A DNA stretch of 47,143 nt from an uncultured Blautia sp. (GCA_934371915.1 CAKROE010000009.1:1-47143), one strand, 5' to 3'; counted from the first letter of the stretch, positions 16,495 to 25,102 are shown. Numbers and translations: made by a program. Notes: generated by a model not told the origin, from the sequence alone.

Positions 16495-17634
16495 ATGCGA
16501 GAAAAGGGAATGACCACGATCACTTTAAAAAGAATAAATCGAGATAAGGTTTACCAGTATATTTACAAGCAAAAAGAAACCTCCAAACTTCAGATCGTTC
16601 AGGATCTGCAGATGGGGCTTTCCACTGTAAGCCAGAATCTGAATGAACTGGAAGCGGACGGGCTGATCAGCCGCGAAGGATATTTTGAATCAACCGGCGG
16701 CCGAAAGGCGCAGATTATACGGATCATTGACGATTTCCGTATTTCGATCGGTCTGGGCATTATGAAAGATATGTTTCATATTGTTGCTGTCAATCTGTAT
16801 GGTGATGCGATCGCTACAGAAACGATCGCACTTGCCTATGAAAACAGCGCGGCTTATTATGCAGAACTTTCCGGACATGTCGAACAATTTATAAAAAAGC
16901 ACCAATATGTTCCCGAAAAAATTGAAGGAATTTCCATTGCCACACAAGGAATCATTTCACCGGACAGTACCACTGTGACTTATGGCGACATTATGGGAAA
17001 TGTGCAGATGAAAATTTCTGATTTTTCTTCCAGACTGCCATATCCGTGTCATCTGGAACATGATTCAAAAGCCGCTGCTGAGCTGGAACTCTGGAATCAC
17101 CCACAGTTCGACAGTGCACTGGTTTTCCTTCTGAACCCAAATCTTGGTGGTGCTATCATCACCAATCATGAAGTACATCAGGGTAATCATATGCGCAGCG
17201 GACTTTTTGAACACATCTGTATTGATCCGGACGGACCGGAATGTTACTGTGGAAAACACGGATGTCTCGAAACATATTGTTCTGCAAACGCCCTGAAAGC
17301 TGCTGCCGGAATGCCGGTCAAAGAATTTTTCAGCGTTTTACATACCGCAGAGTCTCCGACTCTTCAGAAAATCTGGCAGGATTATCTGAACCACCTTGCT
17401 TTCGCGATCTGTAATCTGAATCTTGTGATCGACAGTCCCGTCATCATCAGCGGATATCTTGCACCGTATTTTCAGGAAGCTGATATGCAGTACCTGCTGG
17501 AAAAAATCAATGAACAATCTCTTTTCCGGATGGCAGCAGATCAGCTCATTGTCGGCAACCATGGTCAGTATACTCCGGCCATCGGAGCCGCTATCTATTA
17601 TGTGAAAAAATTTCTGTCACCATCTGTTTCATGA
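16495..17634 (+). CDS. ROK-family transcriptional regulator (NagC/XylR type)
   Basis: 379 residues. An N-terminal winged helix (about 12-65, TSKLQIVQDLQMGLSTVSQNL) is followed by a ROK domain with the zinc motif CYCGKHGCLE near residue 243. The sugar-kinase ATP signature DxGGT is not intact (SIGLGIMKD), so it is a regulator rather than a kinase. Divergent from uxuB-gntP, with dyads in the 250-bp gap, so it probably represses that pair until the sugar acid or its product binds. The ribosome site is AGAGGGAG. A strong terminator follows. Confidence 0.88.
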   Translation: MREKGMTTITLKRINRDKVYQYIYKQKETSKLQIVQDLQMGLSTVSQNLNELEADGLISREGYFESTGGRKAQIIRIIDDFRISIGLGIMKDMFHIVAVNLYGDAIATETIALAYENSAAYYAELSGHVEQFIKKHQYVPEKIEGISIATQGIISPDSTTVTYGDIMGNVQMKISDFSSRLPYPCHLEHDSKAAAELELWNHPQFDSALVFLLNPNLGGAIITNHEVHQGNHMRSGLFEHICIDPDGPECYCGKHGCLETYCSANALKAAAGMPVKEFFSVLHTAESPTLQKIWQDYLNHLAFAICNLNLVIDSPVIISGYLAPYFQEADMQYLLEKINEQSLFRMAADQLIVGNHGQYTPAIGAAIYYVKKFLSPSVS

Positions 17635-17640
17635 GTCAGA

Positions 17641-17690
17641 AAACGGAGAAAGACGGCTGTAAAATGCCATTTTTCTCCGTTTCTTTTTTA
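17641..17690 (+). terminator. Terminator of the ROK regulator gene
   Basis: Stem AAACGGAGAAA / TTTCTCCGTTT, loop of about 21 bases, then CTTTTTTATTT. Begins six bases after the stop codon. Confidence 0.8.
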
Positions 17691-17810
17691 TTTATCAATT
17701 TATCTTCGCACAATCACCATCTGCAATTTTCTTATTTTTTCTAAAGGTGTCAAAATATCCGGAATTATGATTGCAGTGCAGCCAACTGTCTTTCCGGCAC
17801 GGATACTATT

Positions 17811-19166
17811 TCACTGTAAAATTCCGAGATCCAGTGAATAAATATAATCTTCTTTTGTTTCTTTCTTTAACATTCCTGCCATGTAGACTGGCATATAAAT
17901 TATTTTATCTTTTTTATGAATATTTTCATTACAGAACACTATAGCCCGTTCTATTTGATAACGAGATGTTGACAGGACATTATCCAGTGCATTATGTCTT
18001 GCGTAATTTTTTCCGGATTTTACCTCAATCGGTAATATATTTCCCTCATATTCAATTACAAAATCCAGTTCTCCCTGTTTTTTGCTATTGAAATAGTACA
18101 GCTCAAAGCTCTGCATTTTCAGTTCCTGCGCAATCGCATTCTCATATACAGAACCAAAGTTGATGTCCTTTTCTTTATTTAATATTTTTATTTGCAAACC
18201 ATCTGCATACATCGCTGCAAGTAAACCTACATCTGACAAAAAAAGTTTAAACAAACTAGTTGATTTTGATAAAAGCAATGGTACCTCTGGTTCCTGAACA
18301 CAATACACTGGCAGCGCGACCCCGGCTTCTTTCAGCCATATGAAACTATGTTCATACCTGGAAAAGCGAAAATTTTCATTCAGATTTTTTAATATAAATC
18401 TTTTGTTCTTACTGTTCAGTTCACTCGGAATGAGGTTAAAAATTTCTTCAAGATACAATTTATTCTGCGGATCATACTTTGCAATATCTTTCTTATATAA
18501 TTGCAGGATTCCTCTTTGTATCTGAAATATTTCCTGCAGATTTTTGGTCCGTAAATACCGTTCGACCACAGCCGGCATACCACCCACAATCAGATACAGA
18601 TGAAACAAATCCAGCAACTTCTCATGAACCATCTGGTCTATTGGTGTTTCTTCGTTCCAGCAGCTTTCCAGCATATCAAAAATTCTCTGAGACACTTTGT
18701 TCGCCCGGCAAAACTCAAAGAAATTTAGCGGATACATTTCCAGAACAGTCATATAACCGACCGGGACTGAACGTACATCTTTTAATTCTACTCCCAGAAG
18801 AGAACCGCTTAATATATAGCGATACTTTCCGTCCTCTACAAGAAATTTTATCGCTGTTACGATTTCTTTGCACTCCTGTACCTCATCAAAGAAAATAAGT
18901 GTTTTCCCAGGAATTAACGGTATATCAGTAAACGCAGATATACGCAGCAAAATATCCTCGCTGCTTCTGGCATTTTCGAACAATTTTACAGCATCAGGTT
19001 TTTCTATAAAATTGATTTCAATCACATTTTCAAAGCATTCTTTTGCACATTTTCTTATAATAAATGTTTTTCCTACCTGCCTTGCTCCCGTAATCAGAAG
19101 TGCTTCATTTCTGTCAGAATCCAAAAGAGATTTTATATCAGCTTCAATCGCACGGTATAATTCCAT
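17811..19166 (-). CDS. AAA ATPase with DUF4143 domain
   Basis: About 451 residues. Walker A ITGARQVGKTF (about 25-35), Walker B LIFFDEV, then the DUF4143 C-terminal half, where GELDFVIEYEGN and LPIEVKSGK match a PD-(D/E)XK nuclease-like core. This family is common, patchily distributed and of unsettled function; defence or antitoxin-like roles have been suggested. The ATG at 19166 is chosen because AGGAGG stands ten bases upstream; a GTG at 19172 is too close to it. Single gene flanked by unrelated genes. Three 33-bp-phased repeats lie upstream. Confidence 0.85.
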   Translation of the reverse strand: MELYRAIEADIKSLLDSDRNEALLITGARQVGKTFIIRKCAKECFENVIEINFIEKPDAVKLFENARSSEDILLRISAFTDIPLIPGKTLIFFDEVQECKEIVTAIKFLVEDGKYRYILSGSLLGVELKDVRSVPVGYMTVLEMYPLNFFEFCRANKVSQRIFDMLESCWNEETPIDQMVHEKLLDLFHLYLIVGGMPAVVERYLRTKNLQEIFQIQRGILQLYKKDIAKYDPQNKLYLEEIFNLIPSELNSKNKRFILKNLNENFRFSRYEHSFIWLKEAGVALPVYCVQEPEVPLLLSKSTSLFKLFLSDVGLLAAMYADGLQIKILNKEKDINFGSVYENAIAQELKMQSFELYYFNSKKQGELDFVIEYEGNILPIEVKSGKNYARHNALDNVLSTSRYQIERAIVFCNENIHKKDKIIYMPVYMAGMLKKETKEDYIYSLDLGILQ

Positions 19167-19242
19167 AAACACTCATCCTCCTGACCTCTTTTTCTTTAGT
19201 ATGTCACAATTTTTCTGTTTATACAATATAATTTACCGCTTT

Positions 19243-19315
19243 TCCAATTATTTTAAAGCTGTTTTTGTACGTTTTTCCAACATTTTTATATGATATTTTG
19301 TACATTTTTCCAACA
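19243..19315 (-). repeat. 33-bp-phased repeats upstream of the DUF4143 gene
   Basis: TTTTGTACGTTTTTCCAACA (19263-19282) and TTTTGTACATTTTTCCAACA (19296-19315) differ at one base. A third, weaker copy has TTTTCCAAT with its TCCAA at 19243. The TCCAA cores are exactly 33 bp apart twice, three helical turns. On the minus strand the third copy supplies a TTGGAA box about 17 bp from GTATAA, so the array could sit on the promoter. Confidence 0.6.
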
Positions 19316-19373
19316 ATTATGTCAAGTCATGCGATTAGCCTTAGTTCAGATGGCGGATTCTACAAAGGTCTGC

Positions 19374-20726
19374 TTAAGACAGGATTGCTTTCCGCTGTTC
19401 AGCCCGGTTCAGATAAATAAAGAATCCTACGTTCAGGACGATTCCCACAGTCGTTGCCACCGGAGCAGCCAGACCGATCTTTGTCAGGCTTGCGTTCGGC
19501 TGGATACTCATAAAGTATGCCAGTGGCAGACGTACCAGAAGTGTCTGGATCAGACCCTGCGTCATAACCCAGACAGTCTTGTTATTTCCATTGAAATAAC
19601 CGATCATACTGAAAAGAATCGCTGTTACAAGTGTCTCCGGTGCAAAACCTTTCAGATAAGCAAATCCATTCTGAATAACCGCTGCATCTGTAGAAAAAAT
19701 ACTGCACAATACATCACCTTTAAACAGAACCAGTACAAATACCACACAGCCAACAGCCAGACCCACACCGATTCCTGTAAACATAGACTGTTTCGCACGT
19801 TTTTTCTTGCCTGCCCCTACATTCTGGGAAACGAAAGATGCCATGGACTGCATCAGTGAACTCGGTACGAGCATTGCAAAGTTTACAATTTTACATGCAA
19901 CTCCGTAACCGGACGAAGCTTCCAGTCCAAGTCGGTTGACAAATGCACAGAGTGCCAGGAAAGAAATCTGTGTCAGAAATTCCTGCAGTGCAAGCGGAAG
20001 ACCGATCTTCAGGAATTTCCGGCACTGTGGGTTCAGGCGAAAATCCTTCTTTGTGATTGCAAACGGAAGATCTTTTTTCAGCAAAAGCATTACTGCAAAT
20101 ACTACGCTGAGCGCCTGTGCGGTAACTGTTGCAATTGCAGCTCCTGCTGCATCCATGTGAAGACCGGCTACCAGTACCAGGTCGCCTATAATATTTACGA
20201 TACATGCCACCAGTACAAAAAGAAGTGGTGATTTACTGTCTCCCAGTCCACGGAAGATTGCAGACAACAGATTGTACGCTACAATAAAGAAAATACCTGC
20301 ACCGCAGATTCTTACATAACTTGCAGTCAGATCTACGGCCTCCGCCGGTGCCTGCATCAGAACGGAAATAGGGCGGGCAAATCCAACCATTTCAATAAAC
20401 AGTGCAACAGACATCATGGTAAATACCACTGCTCCACCACCAATGACAGCCCCAATCTTTTCCGGTCTTTTTTCACCGAGATAGCGGGCGATCAAAACGG
20501 TGATACCCATTGCGAACTGAATTACTACAAATGTCACCAGATTCAGTACCTGGCTTCCGGTGGAAACCGCAGAAAGTCCGGATGTGGAACCAAATCTTCC
20601 TACAACCAGCAAGTCAACTGCGCCGTATGCCGCCTGCAGAATCAACGCCCCGAGAATCGGCATCATAAAGGCGACCAGTTTTTTCAGTATATTTCCCTGT
20701 GTAAAATCAGCTCTATCATTTGTCAT
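19374..20726 (-). CDS. MATE-family multidrug efflux transporter
   Basis: About 450 residues with 12 hydrophobic segments in two halves. The N-terminal half has AAYGAVDLLVVGRFGS, typical of MATE proteins, and the second half repeats the pattern. These are Na+ or H+ coupled exporters of drugs and metabolites. The ATG at 20726 follows GAGGAGG by seven bases and overlaps the end of the MarR gene by 11 bases, so the two are co-transcribed and the MarR protein probably controls the pump. No terminator was recognised downstream. Confidence 0.9.
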   Translation of the reverse strand: MTNDRADFTQGNILKKLVAFMMPILGALILQAAYGAVDLLVVGRFGSTSGLSAVSTGSQVLNLVTFVVIQFAMGITVLIARYLGEKRPEKIGAVIGGGAVVFTMMSVALFIEMVGFARPISVLMQAPAEAVDLTASYVRICGAGIFFIVAYNLLSAIFRGLGDSKSPLLFVLVACIVNIIGDLVLVAGLHMDAAGAAIATVTAQALSVVFAVMLLLKKDLPFAITKKDFRLNPQCRKFLKIGLPLALQEFLTQISFLALCAFVNRLGLEASSGYGVACKIVNFAMLVPSSLMQSMASFVSQNVGAGKKKRAKQSMFTGIGVGLAVGCVVFVLVLFKGDVLCSIFSTDAAVIQNGFAYLKGFAPETLVTAILFSMIGYFNGNNKTVWVMTQGLIQTLLVRLPLAYFMSIQPNASLTKIGLAAPVATTVGIVLNVGFFIYLNRAEQRKAILS

Positions 20727-21168
20727 AATGACTCCTCCTCTTGCACATGATCTGATAAAATTTTTCAATCGTGCGAATCATACAGTCTGCATCTTCTTCT
20801 GAAATGTCACTCAGGTCCCCGGACAGCTCGCCGAAATAATGCTCATCATACTTATGAAACAGCTTCCATCCTTCTTCTGTGATAGATATGTAAGTGACAC
20901 GTCCATCATCCGAAGATGCAATCTTGCTAAGATAACCTTTTTTCTCCATCTCTTTTACCGTTCTGGTTACTCCCGGCCTTGGGAGATTCATTATATCGCT
21001 GATATCAGAAATCTTTACCTGAGTCCCCTGTTTTTCCAGCCTCTGAATCATGTCCAGATACTGAATATAAGACGGCATCACACCCTGCGGCAGGGGCGGC
21101 AGCATTTCCCGGATCCGCTTCGCCTGATAACATGCATCAAGCATTTCCTTAATCTTCTTATTAGTCAT
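20716..21168 (-). CDS. MarR-family transcriptional regulator
   Basis: 150 residues with a winged helix in the middle: VKISDISDIMNLPRPGVTRTVKEME is the HTH and DDGRVTYISITEEG is the wing with the conserved D-x-R. Helical dimer regions flank it. It overlaps the MATE gene start, a usual autoregulated pair. A 19-base palindrome covers its own -10 box. The inducer is unknown, probably an exported aromatic or drug. Confidence 0.88.
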   Translation of the reverse strand: MTNKKIKEMLDACYQAKRIREMLPPLPQGVMPSYIQYLDMIQRLEKQGTQVKISDISDIMNLPRPGVTRTVKEMEKKGYLSKIASSDDGRVTYISITEEGWKLFHKYDEHYFGELSGDLSDISEEDADCMIRTIEKFYQIMCKRRSHYDK

Positions 21169-21211
21169 ATTATATCCCTTTCATATAGTTATCGCAATTA
21201 ATTACCATAGT

Positions 21212-21254
21212 TAATTATCTTTGATAATTATATAGGAAACTGAGGATTTGTCAA
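21212..21254 (-). promoter_or_regulatory. marR-MATE promoter with operator palindrome
   Basis: Minus strand reads TTGACA (21249-21254), 16 bp, TATAAT (21227-21232). A palindrome with perfect 8-bp arms TAATTATC/GATAATTA and a 3-base centre (21212-21230) overlaps the -10, as expected for MarR autorepression. Confidence 0.7.
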
Positions 21255-21462
21255 GAAATATTAAAATAAAAATTCACAATACAGAGAACGTGCCACTGGC
21301 AGCTTTCCCTGCTTAACAGTTACCGGAATTAGGACCATCTGATTTTTGTGCTCCTGTTGATTCTATTTGAACTTACTCATTTTTAAGTCATCGAATTTTA
21401 CTTCTTCCAATGACCTGTGAGTTACTTACTTTATCATAGACCAACCAAATTTACAGAAATTG

Positions 21463-21725
21463 GTTGACCTGCTCAGGACTTGCTTACGTCTAAGTCATTT
21501 ACGACCGGCAATTTCGTGGACTTACTCGGGAGTTCCTTCTATCCGGGTCATTTACGACTCGCAATTTCGTGGACTTACTCGGGAGTTCCTTCTATCCGGG
21601 TCATTTACGACCCACAATTTCGTGGACTTACTCGGGAGTTCCTTCTATCCGGGTCATTTACGACCCGCAATTTCATTGACTTTCCCGGATCTTACTCCTG
21701 CTCGGGTCATTCGCAGACAAATATC
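21463..21725. repeat. 53-bp tandem repeat array
   Basis: Units begin at 21516, 21569 and 21622 with GTGGACTTACTCGGGAG and end with GGGTCATTTACGACYC...CAATTTC; they are nearly identical. Degraded units flank them at 21463 and 21675, and still weaker traces reach back to about 21365. Each unit contains GGGTC-N6-GACCC, able to form a small hairpin. The period is not a multiple of three and the frames crossing it are not gene-like. It fills most of the 617-bp gap between marR and the next gene; the rest (21255-21365) shows nothing. Confidence 0.8.
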
Positions 21726-21768
21726 GCCAGGAAAAATATCTGCCCCATGTGCAGACATTCCCTGGCGG
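21724..21768 (-). terminator. Hairpin after the CmpB-like gene
   Basis: Arms CGCCAGG (21725-21731) and CCTGGCG (21761-21767) are perfect, with an inner TCTGC/GCAGA stem. Only a short T-poor tail follows on the minus strand, so termination is likely but not certain. Confidence 0.5.
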
Positions 21769-21786
21769 TGTTCTTTACAGCAAACT

Positions 21787-22674
21787 TTATTTCAGTTTCT
21801 TCTTCAGTTCCTGGATCAGTTCAAAGTAATCTCTGTGTTTCATCTCAGGAAAAGCTTTGATGATTCGTCCCTGTCCAAATACAGTGTGGTTTGTGATAGA
21901 ACTGGACAGCTCATCAAACTGTGCCTGAAGTTCTGCTTTTTTCATTCGAAGCATTTCGATTGACTTATCTTTCTGCGCTATTGTAGCATCACGCAGCTCT
22001 GCTTTTGCAAGTGTAACCTGCACTTTACCCTCACCGACTTTCTGAGCAGTGTCGATCGTGGTCGTCGCCAGTGTGTTGCTGAGTTTATCACTTATGATTC
22101 TCAGATCCGAACTGACTTTATCCAGCCTGGTAAGTTTCTTGTTCAGTCCCCGGATCACCGCTACCGTCACGACAAAATCCGCAAAATACAGTGCATACAG
22201 AATCGCTATAACAACCCATTCCCATGTTGCAGGTGTATGTGATGCCTGGCTTTCCACATACTTCTGGAAAACTTTTACGACCATCACGATTGCAAGTCCC
22301 CAGATCAGTGAAAACTCCAGACAGATATATCCATGAAAATTCAGCGGCTTATCTGAATAATCCCACCATCTTGCATGAAAACATACATCAAGCAGCCAGC
22401 CGGCAATCAGCTCAACCAACGTAGCCAGCACAAATCCAAAAACAAAGATCATTCCTTCACTCATCACATGTCCGCCGCTCTGAATTGTATTGAGCAGAGC
22501 AAAAACGGACAGCACTCCGAAACCATACACCGGGCAGACCGGACCATTCAGAAACCCTCGGTTTATCACCTTTCCAAGTGCAACCGCATGGAAGATAACT
22601 TCAACGACCCATCCTCCAAAAGAATACACCAGAAAATACAAACATATCTGAAAATATGTCATTCCACAAATCAT
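21787..22674 (-). CDS. CmpB-type putative ABC transporter permease (membrane protein)
   Basis: 295 residues. The first 170 match the Pfam ABC_trans_CmpB family: FLVYSFGGWVVEVIF, NRGFLNGPVCPVYGFG and WDYSDKPLNFHGYICL, with about five membrane segments. The last 110 residues are a hydrophilic, helical, probably cytoplasmic tail (LAKAELRDATIAQKDKSIEM) that basic family members lack. No ATPase or binding protein is adjacent, so transport is not supported by context. The start is set by GGAGGAGG eight bases upstream. An extended -10 (TGGTATAAT on the minus strand) lies about 50 bp upstream. Confidence 0.8.
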   Translation of the reverse strand: MICGMTYFQICLYFLVYSFGGWVVEVIFHAVALGKVINRGFLNGPVCPVYGFGVLSVFALLNTIQSGGHVMSEGMIFVFGFVLATLVELIAGWLLDVCFHARWWDYSDKPLNFHGYICLEFSLIWGLAIVMVVKVFQKYVESQASHTPATWEWVVIAILYALYFADFVVTVAVIRGLNKKLTRLDKVSSDLRIISDKLSNTLATTTIDTAQKVGEGKVQVTLAKAELRDATIAQKDKSIEMLRMKKAELQAQFDELSSSITNHTVFGQGRIIKAFPEMKHRDYFELIQELKKKLK

Positions 22675-22719
22675 TATCTATACCCTCCTCCATCTTTCTT
22701 TTTTGATATAAGTAAATTT

Positions 22720-22728
22720 ATTATACCA
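22720..22728 (-). promoter_or_regulatory. Extended -10 of the CmpB-like gene
   Basis: Minus strand reads TGGTATAAT, a TGn-extended -10; the -35 17 bp away is poor (TAGGTA). Confidence 0.4.
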
Positions 22729-22820
22729 GACACGCCAATATTTACCTATACAAATCTTATGAAATATTTCGTCATAACAAAGCGGACAAGTCTGCTTCAG
22801 CAAACATGTTCCTATTACAT

Positions 22821-22860
22821 AAAAATACCGCCAGTTAGCTTCAGGCTATCTGACGGCATT
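22821..22860 (-). terminator. Terminator of the redox operon
   Basis: On the minus strand a GCCGTCAGATAGC / GCTAACTGGCGG stem with a four-base loop is followed by TATTTTTATG, right after the polyferredoxin stop. Confidence 0.75.
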
Positions 22861-22864
22861 AATA

Positions 22865-23707
22865 TTATCTCTTCACCCCACACTGAATCGCCTGGGTCGG
22901 GCAGACCTTCTTACATCTTCCGCAGCGGATGCACTCTGCGCTGTTCGGGTTTTCCACAGGGTTGACTTCCATCTGGCAGGCTTTTGCACATTTTCCACAG
23001 TGAATGCACTTCTCCTCGTCTACACGATAACGAAAAACAGATACTTTGTTAAATATAGAATAAAATGCTCCCAGTGGACAGATATATTTACAAAACGGCC
23101 GGTAAATAAGAATTGCCAAAATGATCGTAATCACCAGAATCACATTTTTCCATATGTAAAGCCATCCAACTGCACTCCGCATGGACCTGTTCAACAATAC
23201 AAGCGGAAGACCACCTTCCAATGTTCCTGCCGGGCAGATCAGTTTGCAGAAATACGGGGCACCCTGTCCCATGATATCTACCACAAACATCGGCAATAGA
23301 ATTACGAACACAAGAAAAATTATATATTTCAGTTTGCGAAGCAGTTTGTCTCCGCGAAATGTCCTGATTTTCTTTGGAAACGGAATCTTATTGAGCAGAT
23401 CCTGAATCAGTCCAAACGGACACAGGAATCCGCAGACCAATCTGCCCAGCAATGCTCCCACAAAAATCAGAAATCCGACCACATAATATGCCATTTTGAA
23501 ATTCCAACTTCCAATTACCGCCTGAAGAGAACCAATCGGACAGGCGCCTGTCGCACCGGGACAGGAATAACAGTTCAGCCCCGGAACACAGACATTTTTC
23601 AGCTTTCCGGTATAGATCTTGCCGGTCACAAAACCAGACAGATGACTGTTAGTCAGCAGTGCCCACAATGCCTGGATTCCATGTCGCGGCCATTCGTTTA
23701 TTTTCAT
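22865..23707 (-). CDS. Membrane 4Fe-4S polyferredoxin (NapH/CcoG-like)
   Basis: About 280 residues. Several membrane segments alternate with cysteine motifs: NCYSCPGATGACPIG, CGFLCPFG, CKLICPAG and CKYICPLGA. Two classical ferredoxin clusters end the protein (CIHCGKCAKAC and CIRCGRCKKVCP). Such proteins pass electrons across or along the membrane. It is third in an operon with a TlpA-like thioredoxin and a CXXC mini-protein, so electron supply to exported thiol redox is inferred. The ATG at 23707 is preferred, 7 bases after the previous stop; a TTG at 23728 with GGAG four bases upstream is an alternative that overlaps the previous gene. Confidence 0.85.
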   Translation of the reverse strand: MKINEWPRHGIQALWALLTNSHLSGFVTGKIYTGKLKNVCVPGLNCYSCPGATGACPIGSLQAVIGSWNFKMAYYVVGFLIFVGALLGRLVCGFLCPFGLIQDLLNKIPFPKKIRTFRGDKLLRKLKYIIFLVFVILLPMFVVDIMGQGAPYFCKLICPAGTLEGGLPLVLLNRSMRSAVGWLYIWKNVILVITIILAILIYRPFCKYICPLGAFYSIFNKVSVFRYRVDEEKCIHCGKCAKACQMEVNPVENPNSAECIRCGRCKKVCPTQAIQCGVKR

Positions 23708-23714
23708 TTTTTTA

Positions 23715-23867
23715 TTATCCAATTCCAATACACTCCATGCAGATATTAATTGCTTTTGTAAAAACTACGGACATCTCGCCTCTGTAGATTCCAAAGATCA
23801 TCAGAAGGATTCCAAGAATTGCCAAAACAACTCCTGCCCATTTTGTTTCTGTTATTTTTTTTATCAT
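23715..23867 (-). CDS. CD1871A-type CXXC motif mini-protein
   Basis: 50 residues, short enough to be missed by gene callers. One membrane helix (AGVVLAILGILLMIFGI, residues 11-27) is followed by YRGEMSVVFTKAINICMEC, ending in a C-x-x-C pair two residues from a small hydrophobic tail. This layout matches a known clostridial CXXC mini-protein family found beside ferredoxin and thioredoxin genes. It lies between the TlpA-like gene and the polyferredoxin gene on the same strand. A membrane-anchored thiol pair shuttling electrons between its two neighbours is an inference. Its ribosome site is weak (AAAAGATAA), which lowers certainty. A TGCCGG/CCGGCA hairpin lies just upstream. Confidence 0.75.
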   Translation of the reverse strand: MIKKITETKWAGVVLAILGILLMIFGIYRGEMSVVFTKAINICMECIGIG

Positions 23868-23926
23868 AGTTATCTTTTATCTTTCTGCCGGAAACCGGCA
23901 TTGCTGGTTATCACAACTATACTCTT

Positions 23927-25102
23927 TTATTTTGAAACATTCGCAAGCTCTTTTTCTACGATTTTCTTCCACTCATCCAGGCTATGGCTTCCGGAATATG
24001 TTTCTCCTACAATATTTCCATCTTTGTCAACAAAGAAGGTTTCCGGGAAAGCAGAGATGCCATTCAGACGTCCATTCATCATTGTTGAATCCGGAATCAG
24101 GAAAGGATAAGAAGCTTTTGTCTTTTCCTGAAGAACACCAGCTTTTTTCACGGTAGCATCATCCTGTTTTCCGTCATCTCCTACTGTATCAAGAACCACA
24201 CCAACAACTCCTACTCCCTTGTCTTTCATCTCCTCATAGAGTTTTTCCAGTTCCGGAATCTCATTGACGCATGGAGAACACCAGGTAGTAAAAATATTGA
24301 CCAGAGTCAGGTCATAATCGCTAAATACTTTTTCTGTATAGTCTTTTCCGTCAACACCCTTTGTCTCAAATTTACCCACAGTTGTAGAATCACCTGCATT
24401 GCTGGTATCCTGTGGCTGATCAAATGCGGAAAGCTGCTGGAATGGTGTCATCTCTGTGAGTGTCACATCAATTTCTTCCACTTCTTTTTTCAGGGATTCA
24501 TCTGCATCTTTATTAGTGCTCAGATAATATTTATACTTTCCATCACTGCTGCTTCCGATTTCTTTGTGTTCTGTACAGCCTGTGATCTCATCCAGTTCTT
24601 TCTCAGAATCTTCGTCATAGATTCCAATCACTCCAATTTTTGCAAGACTATTGCACCAGTCATCATACGCTGTTCCAAGCTTGTCAACCTCTGCCTCTTT
24701 CTGCTCCTCGGTCATTTCGCTCCAGCTTATATATGCATATTTAATTGCATCTGCAGTGTCATTCCATCCTTCATTTGAGATCATCGCAATAGTCTGCGCT
24801 TTTATCTGTTTAAGCAGTTCCTCTGGAAGTTTCATGTTAAGTCCAAGGAATGGATACTCATAAGAATCCTGTGCCTGCACAGTTGTCTCAGATGGTTTGA
24901 AAGTACCCTGTATAAAATCAGACGGGATTGCATCCCCCTCTGCAGCAACTGCATCATCATCAACTACCATTCCGGCCTGGTCTGCCGGAACCGCCATTGC
25001 TTCTGTACTTTCTGCTGCCATTACGGATACTCCTCCAAAGGTGGATGCTCCTAATACTGCAGCTGCCATAAGTGCTGTTATTTTTTTCATTCTGAATTTC
25101 AT
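23927..25102 (-). CDS. Exported TlpA/ResA-like thioredoxin-domain protein
   Basis: 391 residues. A signal peptide covers about residues 1-29 (cleavage near VMAAES). Residues about 30-250 are a family-specific acidic region with no recognised fold. The C-terminal 130 residues are a TlpA-like thioredoxin with WCSPC near 276-280 and the cis-proline site SAFPETFFVD. It probably reduces or exchanges disulfides outside the membrane. It heads the operon with the CXXC mini-protein and polyferredoxin, and is divergent from a two-component system that may control it. GGGAG lies eight bases before the start. Confidence 0.87.
   Translation of the reverse strand: MKFRMKKITALMAAAVLGASTFGGVSVMAAESTEAMAVPADQAGMVVDDDAVAAEGDAIPSDFIQGTFKPSETTVQAQDSYEYPFLGLNMKLPEELLKQIKAQTIAMISNEGWNDTADAIKYAYISWSEMTEEQKEAEVDKLGTAYDDWCNSLAKIGVIGIYDEDSEKELDEITGCTEHKEIGSSSDGKYKYYLSTNKDADESLKKEVEEIDVTLTEMTPFQQLSAFDQPQDTSNAGDSTTVGKFETKGVDGKDYTEKVFSDYDLTLVNIFTTWCSPCVNEIPELEKLYEEMKDKGVGVVGVVLDTVGDDGKQDDATVKKAGVLQEKTKASYPFLIPDSTMMNGRLNGISAFPETFFVDKDGNIVGETYSGSHSLDEWKKIVEKELANVSK

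Noticed and set aside
19290..19859. 189-codon plus-strand frame
   Set aside because: Mostly antisense to the MATE gene, with Cys/His/Gln-rich composition typical of an antisense shadow.
21463..21725. CRISPR array
   Set aside because: Units are contiguous with no unique spacers and no cas genes are near.
21460..21963. Open frames of 126-167 codons across the 53-bp repeats
   Set aside because: Length comes from the repeat lacking stops in several frames; the period is not a multiple of three, there is no ribosome site, and the end overlaps the CmpB-like gene on the other strand.
23707..23728. TTG start for the polyferredoxin
   Set aside because: Possible, but GGAG is only four bases away and it would overlap the mini-protein; ATG 23707 matches the usual family start. 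Kept as an alternative.
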